A DNA stretch of 45,061 nt, from NCBI GenBank assembly GCA_017418645.1, contig JAFOND010000043.1, forward strand, positions 1 through 45,061. Reading direction: 5' to 3'. Origin of the DNA: Lachnospiraceae bacterium (GTDB lineage: Bacteria; Bacillota; Clostridia; Lachnospirales; Lachnospiraceae). Every line of letters begins with the position of its first letter. Position 1 is the first letter of the stretch. A model generated the notes under the pieces. That model had not been told where the DNA came from. It made no database searches and saw only the letters and a program-made list of their open reading frames with translations. Both the position numbers and the translations under genes were made by a program. This document shows positions 28,448 to 37,388 of the stretch, one piece after another.

Positions 28448-29353
28448 ATGGGACTTTTTGATATGTCAATGGGCGGAAATCTCGGCTTTGCCAGTGTTGA
28501 AAATAAGCAGGGCTTTACGGATGAAGATCTTTATGACATGCTTTCTGAAATTAAGGTAAGTTTCGGAACACCGATCATGAGTGATATCTACGGAACACCG
28601 GCCGTAATGTATAAGAACGTTACGGACATGTTCGATATTTTCTGCAGGGTACACAAGAAGAAGGTCATTATGGGTAAGATCGGATCCGACGGTGTCAGCA
28701 GCACAACAACCGCTCTTAACATGGGCACGGATATGTTCCTTGAACATAAGAATGAAGGAACATCATATGCGGACCGCGCGGTGGACGAACTTCTTTCGGT
28801 AATAAAGAAACTTGAAGACGGAGAAGAGGTTACAGAGTCCGAAGCGTCAAAGCCTGCGGCAACATCAACGGGAGAGGCCATCGCCCTTTACATGAAGCAG
28901 AAGGCAATCTCGCTTAAACCGAAGTTTGACGTCTTTGACAGGAACGAGGAGACGGTCTATCACGTTGAAGGGGATATTGCCCGTCTTAATTTTTCGATAC
29001 AAAAGAACGGCGAGGAAGTGTTGAAACTTAAGAAGAAACTTATCGCCATTCTCCCGGAATACTTCATCGAAAAAGACAAGACCGAACTTGCAAGGATCAA
29101 GAAAAAATTAAAGCTTACAACACCGGAACTTCAGGGAACGGTAAACGGCATGGATCTTCATATTGCAGGCGATCTTTTCGGATATGATTTTGATATCCAG
29201 GTAGGTGATAAAGTTTTGGCCCATGTGGACACGGACCGTTCGCTCTGGACGGATTGCTACCGCATAAGAATATTTGATGAGAGTCAGGTTGATATGGCCA
29301 TTGCGCTTGCCATTGTTTGTGACAACGTTCACGATCAGGAGACTGATAATTAA
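28448..29353 (+). CDS. LURP-one/Tubby-C-like (YxjI-type) domain protein
   Basis: 301 residues, first gene of the divergent operon, with GGAGG before the ATG. Residues 1-130 form an N-terminal region I do not recognise, beginning MGLFDMSMGG. From about 147 (YMKQKAISLKPKFDVFD) the repeating beta pattern, with VEGDIARLNFSIQ, KLIAILPEYFI and VLAHVDTDRSLWTD, resembles the LURP-one-related/YxjI fold. That fold is related to Tubby C-terminal and scramblase domains. The function in bacteria is not established; membrane or lipid contact is possible. It has no signal peptide. Confidence 0.78.
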   Translation: MGLFDMSMGGNLGFASVENKQGFTDEDLYDMLSEIKVSFGTPIMSDIYGTPAVMYKNVTDMFDIFCRVHKKKVIMGKIGSDGVSSTTTALNMGTDMFLEHKNEGTSYADRAVDELLSVIKKLEDGEEVTESEASKPAATSTGEAIALYMKQKAISLKPKFDVFDRNEETVYHVEGDIARLNFSIQKNGEEVLKLKKKLIAILPEYFIEKDKTELARIKKKLKLTTPELQGTVNGMDLHIAGDLFGYDFDIQVGDKVLAHVDTDRSLWTDCYRIRIFDESQVDMAIALAIVCDNVHDQETDN

Positions 29354-29368
29354 AGAAGGGGATAGGAT

Positions 29369-30079
29369 ATGTGGGAAAAATTTAGGAACGTAATTGTTAT
29401 CGCGCTTGCAACACTTGGTGTTCTTTTCATCATCATAATGCTTATTCCGGACGATGATGAAGACGAGGTGCAGGAGAGTAATACCCAGCAGACGGTTGCG
29501 ACGGAAGAAACGGAACCGGAAACCGAAACGGAAGAAGAGCCTTCGGAAACGACGGAAGCCGCTGCGCAGGAAACAGGCGATGACAGTTCTTCTTCGGAAA
29601 GCCCGGCCGGTGGAAATACGGTGGCCGTCAATATTCCCCCGAATGAACTTTCCGATGGAAAGATAAGTTTTAAAACATTATCTTTGGACAATAAAGAAGT
29701 TACACAGGATATTTTTTCGGACTATGACATCACGGTGGTTCACGTATGGGGAACATTCTGCGGACCGTGCATTGCGGAGATGGGAGAGTATGCACAGTTT
29801 TATAAGGAAAAGCCCGATAACGTTAATCTTATCGCCATCGTATGTGACGTTTATGACGGGATCGACAGCAATGTTTCCGATGCGAAAAGTATATTGAACA
29901 GTAACGGTGCGGAATTCATTAACCTCCGTACCAGTGATGATGTACGAAAGCTGACCGACAGTTTTCAATATGTTCCGTCATCGTTTTTTGTGGACAAAGA
30001 GGGTCATGTTATAGGAAGTATGATGGATGGAGCAAGTTTTGAAGAAACAAAGAACAGACTTGATACATATCTGGAATAG
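29369..30079 (+). CDS. Membrane-anchored thioredoxin-like protein (TlpA/ResA type)
   Basis: 236 residues. One N-terminal helix (about 8-26) anchors it with the bulk outside. A long Glu/Thr/Ser-rich spacer (28-80) leads to a thioredoxin-fold domain with the active site WGTFCGPC (Cys131, Cys134) and the cis-Pro region YVPSSFFVDKEGHVIG. TlpA/ResA proteins exchange disulfides outside the membrane. The stretch LGVLFIIIMLIPDDDED (16-32) is nearly the same as in the C11 peptidase three genes on. It is followed by a CXXC miniprotein and a polyferredoxin, which could supply electrons. Confidence 0.9.
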   Translation: MWEKFRNVIVIALATLGVLFIIIMLIPDDDEDEVQESNTQQTVATEETEPETETEEEPSETTEAAAQETGDDSSSSESPAGGNTVAVNIPPNELSDGKISFKTLSLDNKEVTQDIFSDYDITVVHVWGTFCGPCIAEMGEYAQFYKEKPDNVNLIAIVCDVYDGIDSNVSDAKSILNSNGAEFINLRTSDDVRKLTDSFQYVPSSFFVDKEGHVIGSMMDGASFEETKNRLDTYLE

Positions 30080-30090
30080 GGTAGGCAGTT

Positions 30091-30234
30091 ATGACATCTG
30101 TTATAAAAACCACAAGATGGATCCTTTTATCGGCGGCTGTGATCATGATAGTTATGGGACTTTTAGATAACGGATTTACGGACGTCTTAAGCAAAGCCGT
30201 GATGATCTGTATGGAATGTATAGGGCTGGGCTGA
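30091..30234 (+). CDS. 47-residue CXXC membrane miniprotein (CD1871A-like)
   Basis: A short gene, ATG to TGA. After a basic start (MTSVIKTTRW) comes one hydrophobic helix (11-25), then a tail ending MICMECIGLG with a CxxC pair (Cys40, Cys43). It resembles the tiny CXXC proteins that sit next to NapH-like ferredoxins in Clostridia (the name CD1871A family is from memory). GTAGG lies 5-6 bases before the ATG. Its stop overlaps the polyferredoxin ATG, so the two are translated together. A role as a redox relay between thioredoxin-like and Fe-S proteins is inferred. Confidence 0.78.
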   Translation: MTSVIKTTRWILLSAAVIMIVMGLLDNGFTDVLSKAVMICMECIGLG

Positions 30235-31052
30235 TGGAAGGATTCAAAAGAAAATTTACACAGCTTATAGCTGCTGTTTTATACAACTTTAATTTTGCGG
30301 GGTTTATTGAGGGAAGAATTTATAAGGGGAAGACAAAAGGCGTCTGTGCGCCGGGTCTTAACTGCTATTCATGCCCGGGAGCGGTACTTTCCTGTCCGCT
30401 GGGAAGTCTGCAGGGAGCATTACAAAAATCCGCATATAAAGTTCCTCTTTATATGCTGGGAACGCTGCTTCTTTTCGGAATACTTTTGGGACGGATGATA
30501 TGCGGTTTTTTATGTCCTTTCGGACTTATCCAGGAACTTCTTCATCTTATCCCCGTTCCGAAGATTAAAAAGAGCAGATTCACTAAGTTACTTTCGTACC
30601 TTAAATACATAATACTTGCGGTATTTGTGATACTGATACCCATCGTAAAATTTGTGCCGGGTTTTTGCAAATACATTTGTCCCGCGGGAACTTTGGAGGC
30701 TGGAATACCGCTTGCCATAGCGGATGAGAAATTAAGAACGCAGCTTGGATTTCTGTTCTCATGGAAAGTATTTTTGGCGGCGATATGCATTCTTTTATGT
30801 ATGTTCTGCTACAGGGCGTTCTGCAGGTTTATATGCCCGCTTGGAGCAATATATTCCTTCTTTAATCCGGTATCCTTTTTCGGGATTACCGTTGATAAGG
30901 AGAAATGTACCGGCTGCAACGCATGTATAAGTATATGCAAAATGGATACAAAGAAGGTCGGCGATCATGAATGTATTCATTGCGGGGCATGCAAAAGCGT
31001 ATGTCCTGAAGAAGCGATATTTTATAAAAACGTAAACAGGAAAAAGAAATAG
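30234..31052 (+). CDS. NapH/CcoG-like membrane polyferredoxin
   Basis: 272 residues from the ATG that overlaps the miniprotein stop; an in-frame ATG at 30216 is less likely. It has about four membrane helices and repeated CxxxCP motifs at their ends (CGFLCPFG, CKYICPAG, CRFICPLG). An N-terminal Cys cluster (CAPGLNCYSCPG) is present. Two 4Fe-4S ferredoxin motifs (CTGCNACISICK and CIHCGACKSVCP) are at the C-terminus. NapH-like proteins move electrons across or along the membrane. In this operon the likely acceptor is the exported thioredoxin-like protein. Confidence 0.9.
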   Translation: MEGFKRKFTQLIAAVLYNFNFAGFIEGRIYKGKTKGVCAPGLNCYSCPGAVLSCPLGSLQGALQKSAYKVPLYMLGTLLLFGILLGRMICGFLCPFGLIQELLHLIPVPKIKKSRFTKLLSYLKYIILAVFVILIPIVKFVPGFCKYICPAGTLEAGIPLAIADEKLRTQLGFLFSWKVFLAAICILLCMFCYRAFCRFICPLGAIYSFFNPVSFFGITVDKEKCTGCNACISICKMDTKKVGDHECIHCGACKSVCPEEAIFYKNVNRKKK

Positions 31053-31061
31053 GGGGACGTT

Positions 31062-32708
31062 ATGCAGGAAGAAAAAAAGGGCGGATTTAAAAAAGTTATA
31101 ATCGGAATTCTCTGCGCGCTGGGTGTGTTTTTTATAATAGCGATGCTGCTTCCGGAGAATGATGAGGATGTTCAGAAACCAAGGACGGAGGCGGACGTTA
31201 ATGCCGAAGACTCGGGAAAGAGTGTTTCTTATGCGGATGTTTCCGCTGTTTCCGTGGGGACGGGAGCAAAAAACGCAACCATAATGGTATATGTTAACGG
31301 CTCCGATCTTGAAAGCGAATCGGGCGAGGCAACGACAGACATCGGGGAAATGCTTTCTTCGGGAATCGGAAACAACGTAAACGTAATTATCCAGACAATG
31401 GGAACAAAAGAGTGGCAGGACTACGGTATTTCTTCAAAAACGGCGCAGACCTATAAGATAGAAAACGGAAGCCTTAAACTTATTAGGGATAACCTTGGAC
31501 AGCTGGACTGTACTTCAAAAGATACGCTTTCGGAGTTTATAAGCTTTTGCAAAACCGCGTTTCCCGCTGAAAGATATATGCTGGTTTTCTGGGATCACGG
31601 CGGTGGTCCGGTATACGGTTTCGGTTATGATGAATGGCAGTCAGAGGATGATAGCCTTACAATTTCGGAGATGGCACAGGCCTTTTCCGAAAACAGCGAT
31701 ATACATTTTGACATTATCGGAATGGACTGCTGCATAATGGCGAGTATGGAAACCTTATATGCCTTTTTGCCTTATTGCAAATATGCCCTTCTTTCGGAGG
31801 ATTTCGAATCCGGACTGGGATGGAGCTATACGGAGTGGATGGCGGAAATCGAAAACGATCCCGGAATATCAACACCCCTTCTCGGAAAGTACATTGTTGA
31901 CAGTATCATAAAAGCAAACGAAACCGTGGAAGGCGGAGACTCCGCATGTATGGGACTTTTTAACGTTTCCACCGCGTCGAATCTCTATTCCTCCTGGAAG
32001 GCCTTTGCCTATAAGAACGAGAATTCACTTCTGAATAAGAACTACAGTAAATCTCACAAAGCAAAGAATAGAAGTGCAAGAGGATTCTTTGATTTCTGGG
32101 GATCGGATGAAAGCGATGTTACCATGTCCGATTATTACATAAGCGACATCCTTGCTCTGGTTGAAAACATCGACAGCGAAAGTGACGAGGCAAAGAGCCT
32201 TGTGTCTGCATTAAAAGCATCCGTATGTTACTACGGACATACATCGGATAAGAACGAGCTTACGGGACTTGCCGTCTCCCTTCCCTACGGAGACTCGGAG
32301 TTTTACGGACAGCTTAAATCCGTTTATTCATCCATAGGCCTGGACGAAGAATATATTAACTGGCTGGGAGAATTTGTTTCCGCGGAAGGCGCGGATTACT
32401 ATTACGATTATGATGATTTCTCCGACAGCTGGGGAGGCTGGGGAGAATATGAAAGCGATTACGGATGTAATATCAGCGATGGTTCCTGTGAGTATGGTTA
32501 TGATTATGACGGCGACTACGGCTGCGCAACCGACGGCTCCTGTGACGACTGGCTGTATGACTTCATGGAAGGCCTCTGGTATTGCTTCGATGACGATGTG
32601 ATGTATCTTTACGACGAGGAATCGGATACAACATATTACTATGACGAATACAATGACGAAACATATTATTACGATGACAGTTGCGGCGACTGGTGTTATA
32701 TGGATTAA
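31062..32708 (+). CDS. Membrane-anchored clostripain-family (C11) peptidase with Tyr/Asp/Cys-rich tail
   Basis: 548 residues. One N-terminal helix (about 10-30) after a Lys-rich start implies a membrane anchor with the enzyme outside. The C11 domain covers about 72-445. The catalytic His179 is in FWDHGGG and Cys224 in IGMDCCIMAS, matching the DxC motif. Clostripain itself cleaves after Arg. The last 100 residues are extraordinary: mostly Tyr, Asp, Glu, Gly and Cys, with DYGCNISDGSC and DYGCATDGSC as near-repeats. They may bind metal or form disulfides. It could process the giant proteins encoded downstream, whose shared motif is rich in Arg and Lys. Confidence 0.9.
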   Translation: MQEEKKGGFKKVIIGILCALGVFFIIAMLLPENDEDVQKPRTEADVNAEDSGKSVSYADVSAVSVGTGAKNATIMVYVNGSDLESESGEATTDIGEMLSSGIGNNVNVIIQTMGTKEWQDYGISSKTAQTYKIENGSLKLIRDNLGQLDCTSKDTLSEFISFCKTAFPAERYMLVFWDHGGGPVYGFGYDEWQSEDDSLTISEMAQAFSENSDIHFDIIGMDCCIMASMETLYAFLPYCKYALLSEDFESGLGWSYTEWMAEIENDPGISTPLLGKYIVDSIIKANETVEGGDSACMGLFNVSTASNLYSSWKAFAYKNENSLLNKNYSKSHKAKNRSARGFFDFWGSDESDVTMSDYYISDILALVENIDSESDEAKSLVSALKASVCYYGHTSDKNELTGLAVSLPYGDSEFYGQLKSVYSSIGLDEEYINWLGEFVSAEGADYYYDYDDFSDSWGGWGEYESDYGCNISDGSCEYGYDYDGDYGCATDGSCDDWLYDFMEGLWYCFDDDVMYLYDEESDTTYYYDEYNDETYYYDDSCGDWCYMD

Positions 32709-32719
32709 AGGAGAACAGC

Positions 32720-33547
32720 ATGACACTTACATCGATAGGAGAAAAAAACATACACGCTTTTGCCCCTCTAATGCAGGGCATATCGCCGGAGGACGTCCGG
32801 TTTTCAATCGGAGCGGTAGAAGACGACCGCGCGGTTGGGGTATGCATGTTTGACGTTCTGGACGAGGCCCTTGTTCTGGACTATATATATGTTCTTAAGG
32901 AATACAGGAGAAAGGGAATCGGATCCGCAATGCTGAAAGGATTCATAGAAGAGATAAAGGCAGCGGAGCCTACGGCAATACACATAAACTTCCCGGATGT
33001 ATCCAAGGACCTTGTGGGCTTCTTTACCGCAATGGATTTTAAACTAATGCCGGAAGGAAAAGCATACAGGATAAAAGCGGAAGATATTCTTGATACGGAA
33101 GTGTTCAACAGGGTGACATCGCAAAAAATCAATCACCGCATCGAAAGACTTTTCGATATTACGGAGAAGGAAAAAAAGTCCATCTGGGACTCTTTCGAAA
33201 AAGCGGAACTGGATGCGGACATTATAGAAAACAGAACGCTTTCAAAAGATCTTTCTCTTGTTGCTTTCGATAAGGATGAAGATACTCCCGAGGCCCTTGT
33301 ATTATGCGAAGAAGATGAAAGCAGCGTGTCCATACTTTTTATTGTAAATTTCAGACATGATACCAAGGCGCTTCTTGATATCATTCATGCGTTGAAAGAT
33401 GCGGTGCTTGTGAAGAAGGGGACCGATTGCGATCTTGTATTCGTGACCATGGATGAAAAGATGGAAGAGTTTGCTAAGACGCTGGTGGGCGAAGAGGACG
33501 AATTCAAAAGTGTTGGTTATATAATGAGCGGAGTACTGATGCTGTAA
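32720..33547 (+). CDS. GNAT acetyltransferase with extra C-terminal domain, copy 1
   Basis: 275 residues. The N-terminal GNAT domain has SIGAVEDDRAVG and the acetyl-CoA loop YRRKGIG (62-68), followed by the usual helix. A second domain (about 125-275) contains LSKDLS (174-179) and EALVLCEEDE. It also looks GNAT-like but lacks the CoA loop. It starts at ATG 32720, with AAAGGAG 7 bases before; the open frame upstream has no ribosome site. It is a clear paralogue of the gene at 36569, with the CoA loop at the identical residue number. Each copy sits directly before a giant gene, which suggests that protein as substrate or partner. Confidence 0.85.
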   Translation: MTLTSIGEKNIHAFAPLMQGISPEDVRFSIGAVEDDRAVGVCMFDVLDEALVLDYIYVLKEYRRKGIGSAMLKGFIEEIKAAEPTAIHINFPDVSKDLVGFFTAMDFKLMPEGKAYRIKAEDILDTEVFNRVTSQKINHRIERLFDITEKEKKSIWDSFEKAELDADIIENRTLSKDLSLVAFDKDEDTPEALVLCEEDESSVSILFIVNFRHDTKALLDIIHALKDAVLVKKGTDCDLVFVTMDEKMEEFAKTLVGEEDEFKSVGYIMSGVLML

Positions 33548-33561
33548 GGAGAATACTCAAT

Positions 33562-36558
33562 ATGAAAGAGATCAACAAGGAAATACAGGAACAATATAAA
33601 ATAGAGGATACAAGGCTCCTGGAGGAAGAGGAGCATATAAAAAACCAGGAGTACAATCCGGTATTTGATATGAATGCCACCGAGTATCAAAGGGCGTTTA
33701 TGAGATCCGAGAGCGTTATAGAAAAGGTGAAAAACCAGGACGTTCTCTCTAAGCGACTTTTAATTTCGGAACAGACGCTTCAAAAATCCACCTGGCTTAC
33801 GGAAGAAACCGTTCCCGCTCAGGAGACTGTTGAAAACAGCATGCAGGAAGCCACAAGGACCTTTAAGCTTAAAACATTGAGCAAGTCCCAAAGGACAAAG
33901 CGCGGAAAGAAGTTCAACGAAAAAGCAACAAGACAGGCGGATATGTTAAAGCAGATGAATCTTTATAATTCCGCCAGGGATAAGGCCTTTGAATCCGTTG
34001 TAAAAGGCGGAGTGTATGCCGAGTCACAAAAGCATAAGGACGGGGAAAGCATCAACGATAAAGCCGTTTTATCCGATGCGGGCAATATCTATAAAACAGG
34101 ATCGATGGCGGTTGACCTTTCTTTTTATTCCGTTTGGAAGCAGTATACAAAAAGAGAAGAAGGAAAGGAAAATGAGCGTGAATTTTTAAAGGATGCGCCG
34201 GATGTTAAGTACGAAGACATTCTTGAACTTTCGGATAAAAAGACATATCAGGACCGGTATACAAAAATCCTTAAGGAAATAGACAAACTTGATCTTGATA
34301 AGTTTAATTACAAAAGTGACAGGGAATTTACTTCCGGTTTTGCATGCAAAATGGCAATGTTAAAAGCATTTTCCCATGCAGACGAGATGCTTAAGGATAA
34401 AACTGTTTCAACGAATAAAGAGATTGCTGCCATGAGAGACCGTTTGCTTGAAAAAACACAGGCAATAAAGGATATCATTTTGGATTATGAGAACAGGGCT
34501 GCAATGATATCTTCACCGTATTATGTTCTTCTTGCGGGAAAGGATATCGGTAATCTCTCGGTGGAAAAACTTGAAAAGAAAATAGAGGATACAACGGATG
34601 AAGGCGCAAAAGAATACCTTACCACCATTCTCGAGCGTAAAAAACTTATCACATTCGGAAAAGGAAAATCAGGAAATAAGCTTGCACAGAATACGAAGGA
34701 AATAAAAAAGAAACTGGAAAAAGGAAAGGAATACGCCGAAAAGAGAAAAGAAGAAACGGAAATAAAAACAAAGACTGCGAAGCATGATTTCATATTAAGC
34801 AGTTATAAAGATATGCCGGAGGAATTCCCTCTTGAGGAGGCAAAGACCATTACACATTATTACCTTGAAAAAGACAGAAGCCCCGAAGAGATGGAAACAA
34901 TCTACAGGGAAAACCTTGTAAGGGCAAAAAAAATAGGAAAGATTATAGATGATGAAGACGAAAGGTTTTCAGAATTAAAGAGTAAGTATACCCCTCTTAC
35001 AAAGGAAAAGAGTAAAGACGGTAAAGTGATAACACGTGAACTCAGGGAGGGATGGGATTACCTGGACGGGCTGGATCTTACAAAACTTAAGGATGGTCAG
35101 ACTGTGGAGGATAAGCAGGCGGCCTTCGTTAAGGCGATGGTAGAACTGAAGAAAAACAAGGAGAAGATCTCGGATGAAGACAGAAGAATTATCCTTGAAG
35201 GATTGGAAGAGACCCTCCAAAGAATAGAAAAAGATCTGCCGGTTGAAGAAACGCATAAACTTACATCAAGATACGATTTCTTTAAGGACCAGGCGACTTA
35301 TGAAAAGTGGGTCAGAGACAATAAGGCAGGATTCAATCTGGGAAATCTGCTTGAAAAATATAAAGCTGTCGGCGGTGTCTTATCCGATGAAAGGCTGAGA
35401 AAGATCCGGGCAATAGCCAACCCTTATCAGCTGATGCATTATTATACCACGACTGTGGGAAGACTTGCGACACGTCCCGAGGCCATGTTCTTAAGCGATG
35501 AAGATAAATACAAAATGAAATTTGAAGATCTTTTTGCACTCAGAGACAAGTTTGAAGGTGATGCAACCGGTGAATCGGAAGAGAAACGGGAAAAAGAAAA
35601 GATGAGATCTGTAACGTTGAATGAAATAATGGAGGTAAAGGAACGCGAGGAACGAAACCTTAATGCTTTGATCGAACACAACGGGCAGCAAAATAAGGAA
35701 AACGAACTGAAAAACAAAAAATTGTATCTGCCCAATGAACGCAGTCTTAAGGAAACATTGAAAGTAAATGAGGACCTGGAAAACGAATTTATAGATAAGC
35801 ATTATGATGTTATAAAGGATAAACTGAAAAGACAGGGGACAAAGTCGCTCTATTTTAAAGAGATGAAGGAGCTGAAATTCGAAGAACCGCTGCTCTCGGT
35901 ATTAAAGCTTCAATTTCTTGCCAATCAAAGAAGACAGATCACATCCTTAAAGGATGCGGATCTTGAAGATCATATCAATAAAATGGCAAAAGTAAACCCT
36001 CAGGAATATAAGGGAAATGTGGCGGATGCGTTACTGGGGCTTTCAATTCAGTTTATGAAACAGCCTACATATAAAACCGGAAAAAGAACACCCGAGGATC
36101 TTAATATCGGACCCAATTGGAAGCAATTTGCCAATATAGGAAATCTGCCGACTGTCGGAAACGGAATGGCACAGGACAGGTACGCAAAAGAACTTCAACA
36201 ATGGAAAGAAATGCTTTCATTGGCAAAGAATCTGAAAACATATATTGACACATCGGGGGAAGATCCTTTTGGCAAACATCCCGATTTAAAACCGATCTAT
36301 GAGAGTATACAGACACTGGTGGAAAAAACGGACGGTCTTTTTGATGCTTTGGAGAGTGACGATCATATGTTGCAAGGCAGGGCATACACTTTTCTCCAAA
36401 CGCTTAATGCGATGAACGTAAAGAACAAAAAAGAGGATGACGTGTGGAATATGCCCGCAATAGGCCCGACGTTCAAGGAATTTAAAGAAGCAAAGACGGA
36501 GAAAGATGTAACAAAACTTGTAAATCAATATACGGATCAACTTAAAAAGGGAATATAA
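33562..36558 (+). CDS. 998-residue charged helical protein of unknown family, copy 1
   Basis: No known domain recognised. No signal peptide, membrane helix or cysteine cluster is visible; Lys and Glu dominate and long coiled-coil-like helices are expected. It shares with the protein at 37389 a basic motif (KTLSKSQRTKRGKKF, 104-118). A second shared block is near 249-330 (FNYKSDREFT, then DYENRAAMISSPYYVLL), ending in FGKG. The C-terminal halves look far more diverged. Preceded 14 bases upstream by GNAT copy 1, in one operon with exported proteases. Substrate or effector roles are inferences. By eye it looks more A/T-rich than the flanking housekeeping genes. Confidence 0.85.
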   Translation: MKEINKEIQEQYKIEDTRLLEEEEHIKNQEYNPVFDMNATEYQRAFMRSESVIEKVKNQDVLSKRLLISEQTLQKSTWLTEETVPAQETVENSMQEATRTFKLKTLSKSQRTKRGKKFNEKATRQADMLKQMNLYNSARDKAFESVVKGGVYAESQKHKDGESINDKAVLSDAGNIYKTGSMAVDLSFYSVWKQYTKREEGKENEREFLKDAPDVKYEDILELSDKKTYQDRYTKILKEIDKLDLDKFNYKSDREFTSGFACKMAMLKAFSHADEMLKDKTVSTNKEIAAMRDRLLEKTQAIKDIILDYENRAAMISSPYYVLLAGKDIGNLSVEKLEKKIEDTTDEGAKEYLTTILERKKLITFGKGKSGNKLAQNTKEIKKKLEKGKEYAEKRKEETEIKTKTAKHDFILSSYKDMPEEFPLEEAKTITHYYLEKDRSPEEMETIYRENLVRAKKIGKIIDDEDERFSELKSKYTPLTKEKSKDGKVITRELREGWDYLDGLDLTKLKDGQTVEDKQAAFVKAMVELKKNKEKISDEDRRIILEGLEETLQRIEKDLPVEETHKLTSRYDFFKDQATYEKWVRDNKAGFNLGNLLEKYKAVGGVLSDERLRKIRAIANPYQLMHYYTTTVGRLATRPEAMFLSDEDKYKMKFEDLFALRDKFEGDATGESEEKREKEKMRSVTLNEIMEVKEREERNLNALIEHNGQQNKENELKNKKLYLPNERSLKETLKVNEDLENEFIDKHYDVIKDKLKRQGTKSLYFKEMKELKFEEPLLSVLKLQFLANQRRQITSLKDADLEDHINKMAKVNPQEYKGNVADALLGLSIQFMKQPTYKTGKRTPEDLNIGPNWKQFANIGNLPTVGNGMAQDRYAKELQQWKEMLSLAKNLKTYIDTSGEDPFGKHPDLKPIYESIQTLVEKTDGLFDALESDDHMLQGRAYTFLQTLNAMNVKNKKEDDVWNMPAIGPTFKEFKEAKTEKDVTKLVNQYTDQLKKGI

Positions 36559-36568
36559 GGAGGATATC

Positions 36569-37369
36569 ATGCAATTAACAACCATCGATCAGGACAATCA
36601 GGAAGCGTTTTTACCGCTTTTATTCGGAAACAAAATCGGAAACGGAAAACTGCTTATCGGTGCAGTGGAGGATGAAAAGCCGGTGGGAGCTCTTGTTTTA
36701 TCGAGAAGTGAATCCGCGGCATATATAGATCATATATTTGTAAGAGAAGATTACAGAAGAAGAGGAATAGGAACTGCTCTTATAAACGAAACGGAAAAGG
36801 TGATAACCTTCAACTGTTTTAGGACAAGCTTTTTGGATTCAAACGAAGAACTAATGTATTTCTTTGAGTCGCTGGGCTTTTCCTTTAACGGAGAGACGGA
36901 ATACTATTCCATATCAGCAAAGGACTTTTCGAAATCACAGTTCATCCAGCAGCTGCTTTCGCATGATGTTAACAAAGCGGTTATCAGCATGGAGGGGATG
37001 ACAAACGAACAACGGAACGGACTTTTTAATCTTATGAAAGAAAAAGGAGAGGAAGATCTTCTCGCTTCGGATTCGTTAAGTAAAGATCTTTCTTTTATAT
37101 CCTTAGATCCTTCGGACAATGATCCGAAAGCAGTTCTTCTTTGTGATAAGAACGACGATGACATAACCATCACCCTTCTTGAAAACTATACGGAAGACAA
37201 TCTTCATGTTCCAAAGCTTATAACCGCTTTTTCATTGGCAGTAAAGGAACAGGGATTATTGGACTGCAATATTGATTTTGTTACGATAAACGACAGCATC
37301 AGGGATTTTGTCGAAAAGATCGTGGAAGACAATAAACCGGATGCAATGATGATCGATGCAATAAGATAA
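36569..37369 (+). CDS. GNAT acetyltransferase with extra C-terminal domain, copy 2
   Basis: 266 residues, a paralogue of the gene at 32720. LIGAVEDEKPVG and YRRRGIG (62-68) form the GNAT core. The second domain has LSKDLS (170-175) and KAVLLCDKND. GGAGG precedes the ATG by about 7 bases. It lies between giant copy 1 (10 bases) and giant copy 2 (19 bases). The divergence between copies is considerable, so the duplication is not recent and the copies may have separate targets. Confidence 0.85.
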   Translation: MQLTTIDQDNQEAFLPLLFGNKIGNGKLLIGAVEDEKPVGALVLSRSESAAYIDHIFVREDYRRRGIGTALINETEKVITFNCFRTSFLDSNEELMYFFESLGFSFNGETEYYSISAKDFSKSQFIQQLLSHDVNKAVISMEGMTNEQRNGLFNLMKEKGEEDLLASDSLSKDLSFISLDPSDNDPKAVLLCDKNDDDITITLLENYTEDNLHVPKLITAFSLAVKEQGLLDCNIDFVTINDSIRDFVEKIVEDNKPDAMMIDAIR

Positions 37370-37388
37370 GTTTTAGGAGGAAAGACTG

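Noticed and set aside
32328..32726. A 132-residue hydrophobic antisense ORF opposite the peptidase tail
   Set aside because: It is the complement of Tyr/Asp-rich codons (GTA/ATC-rich reading), without ribosome site or promoter.
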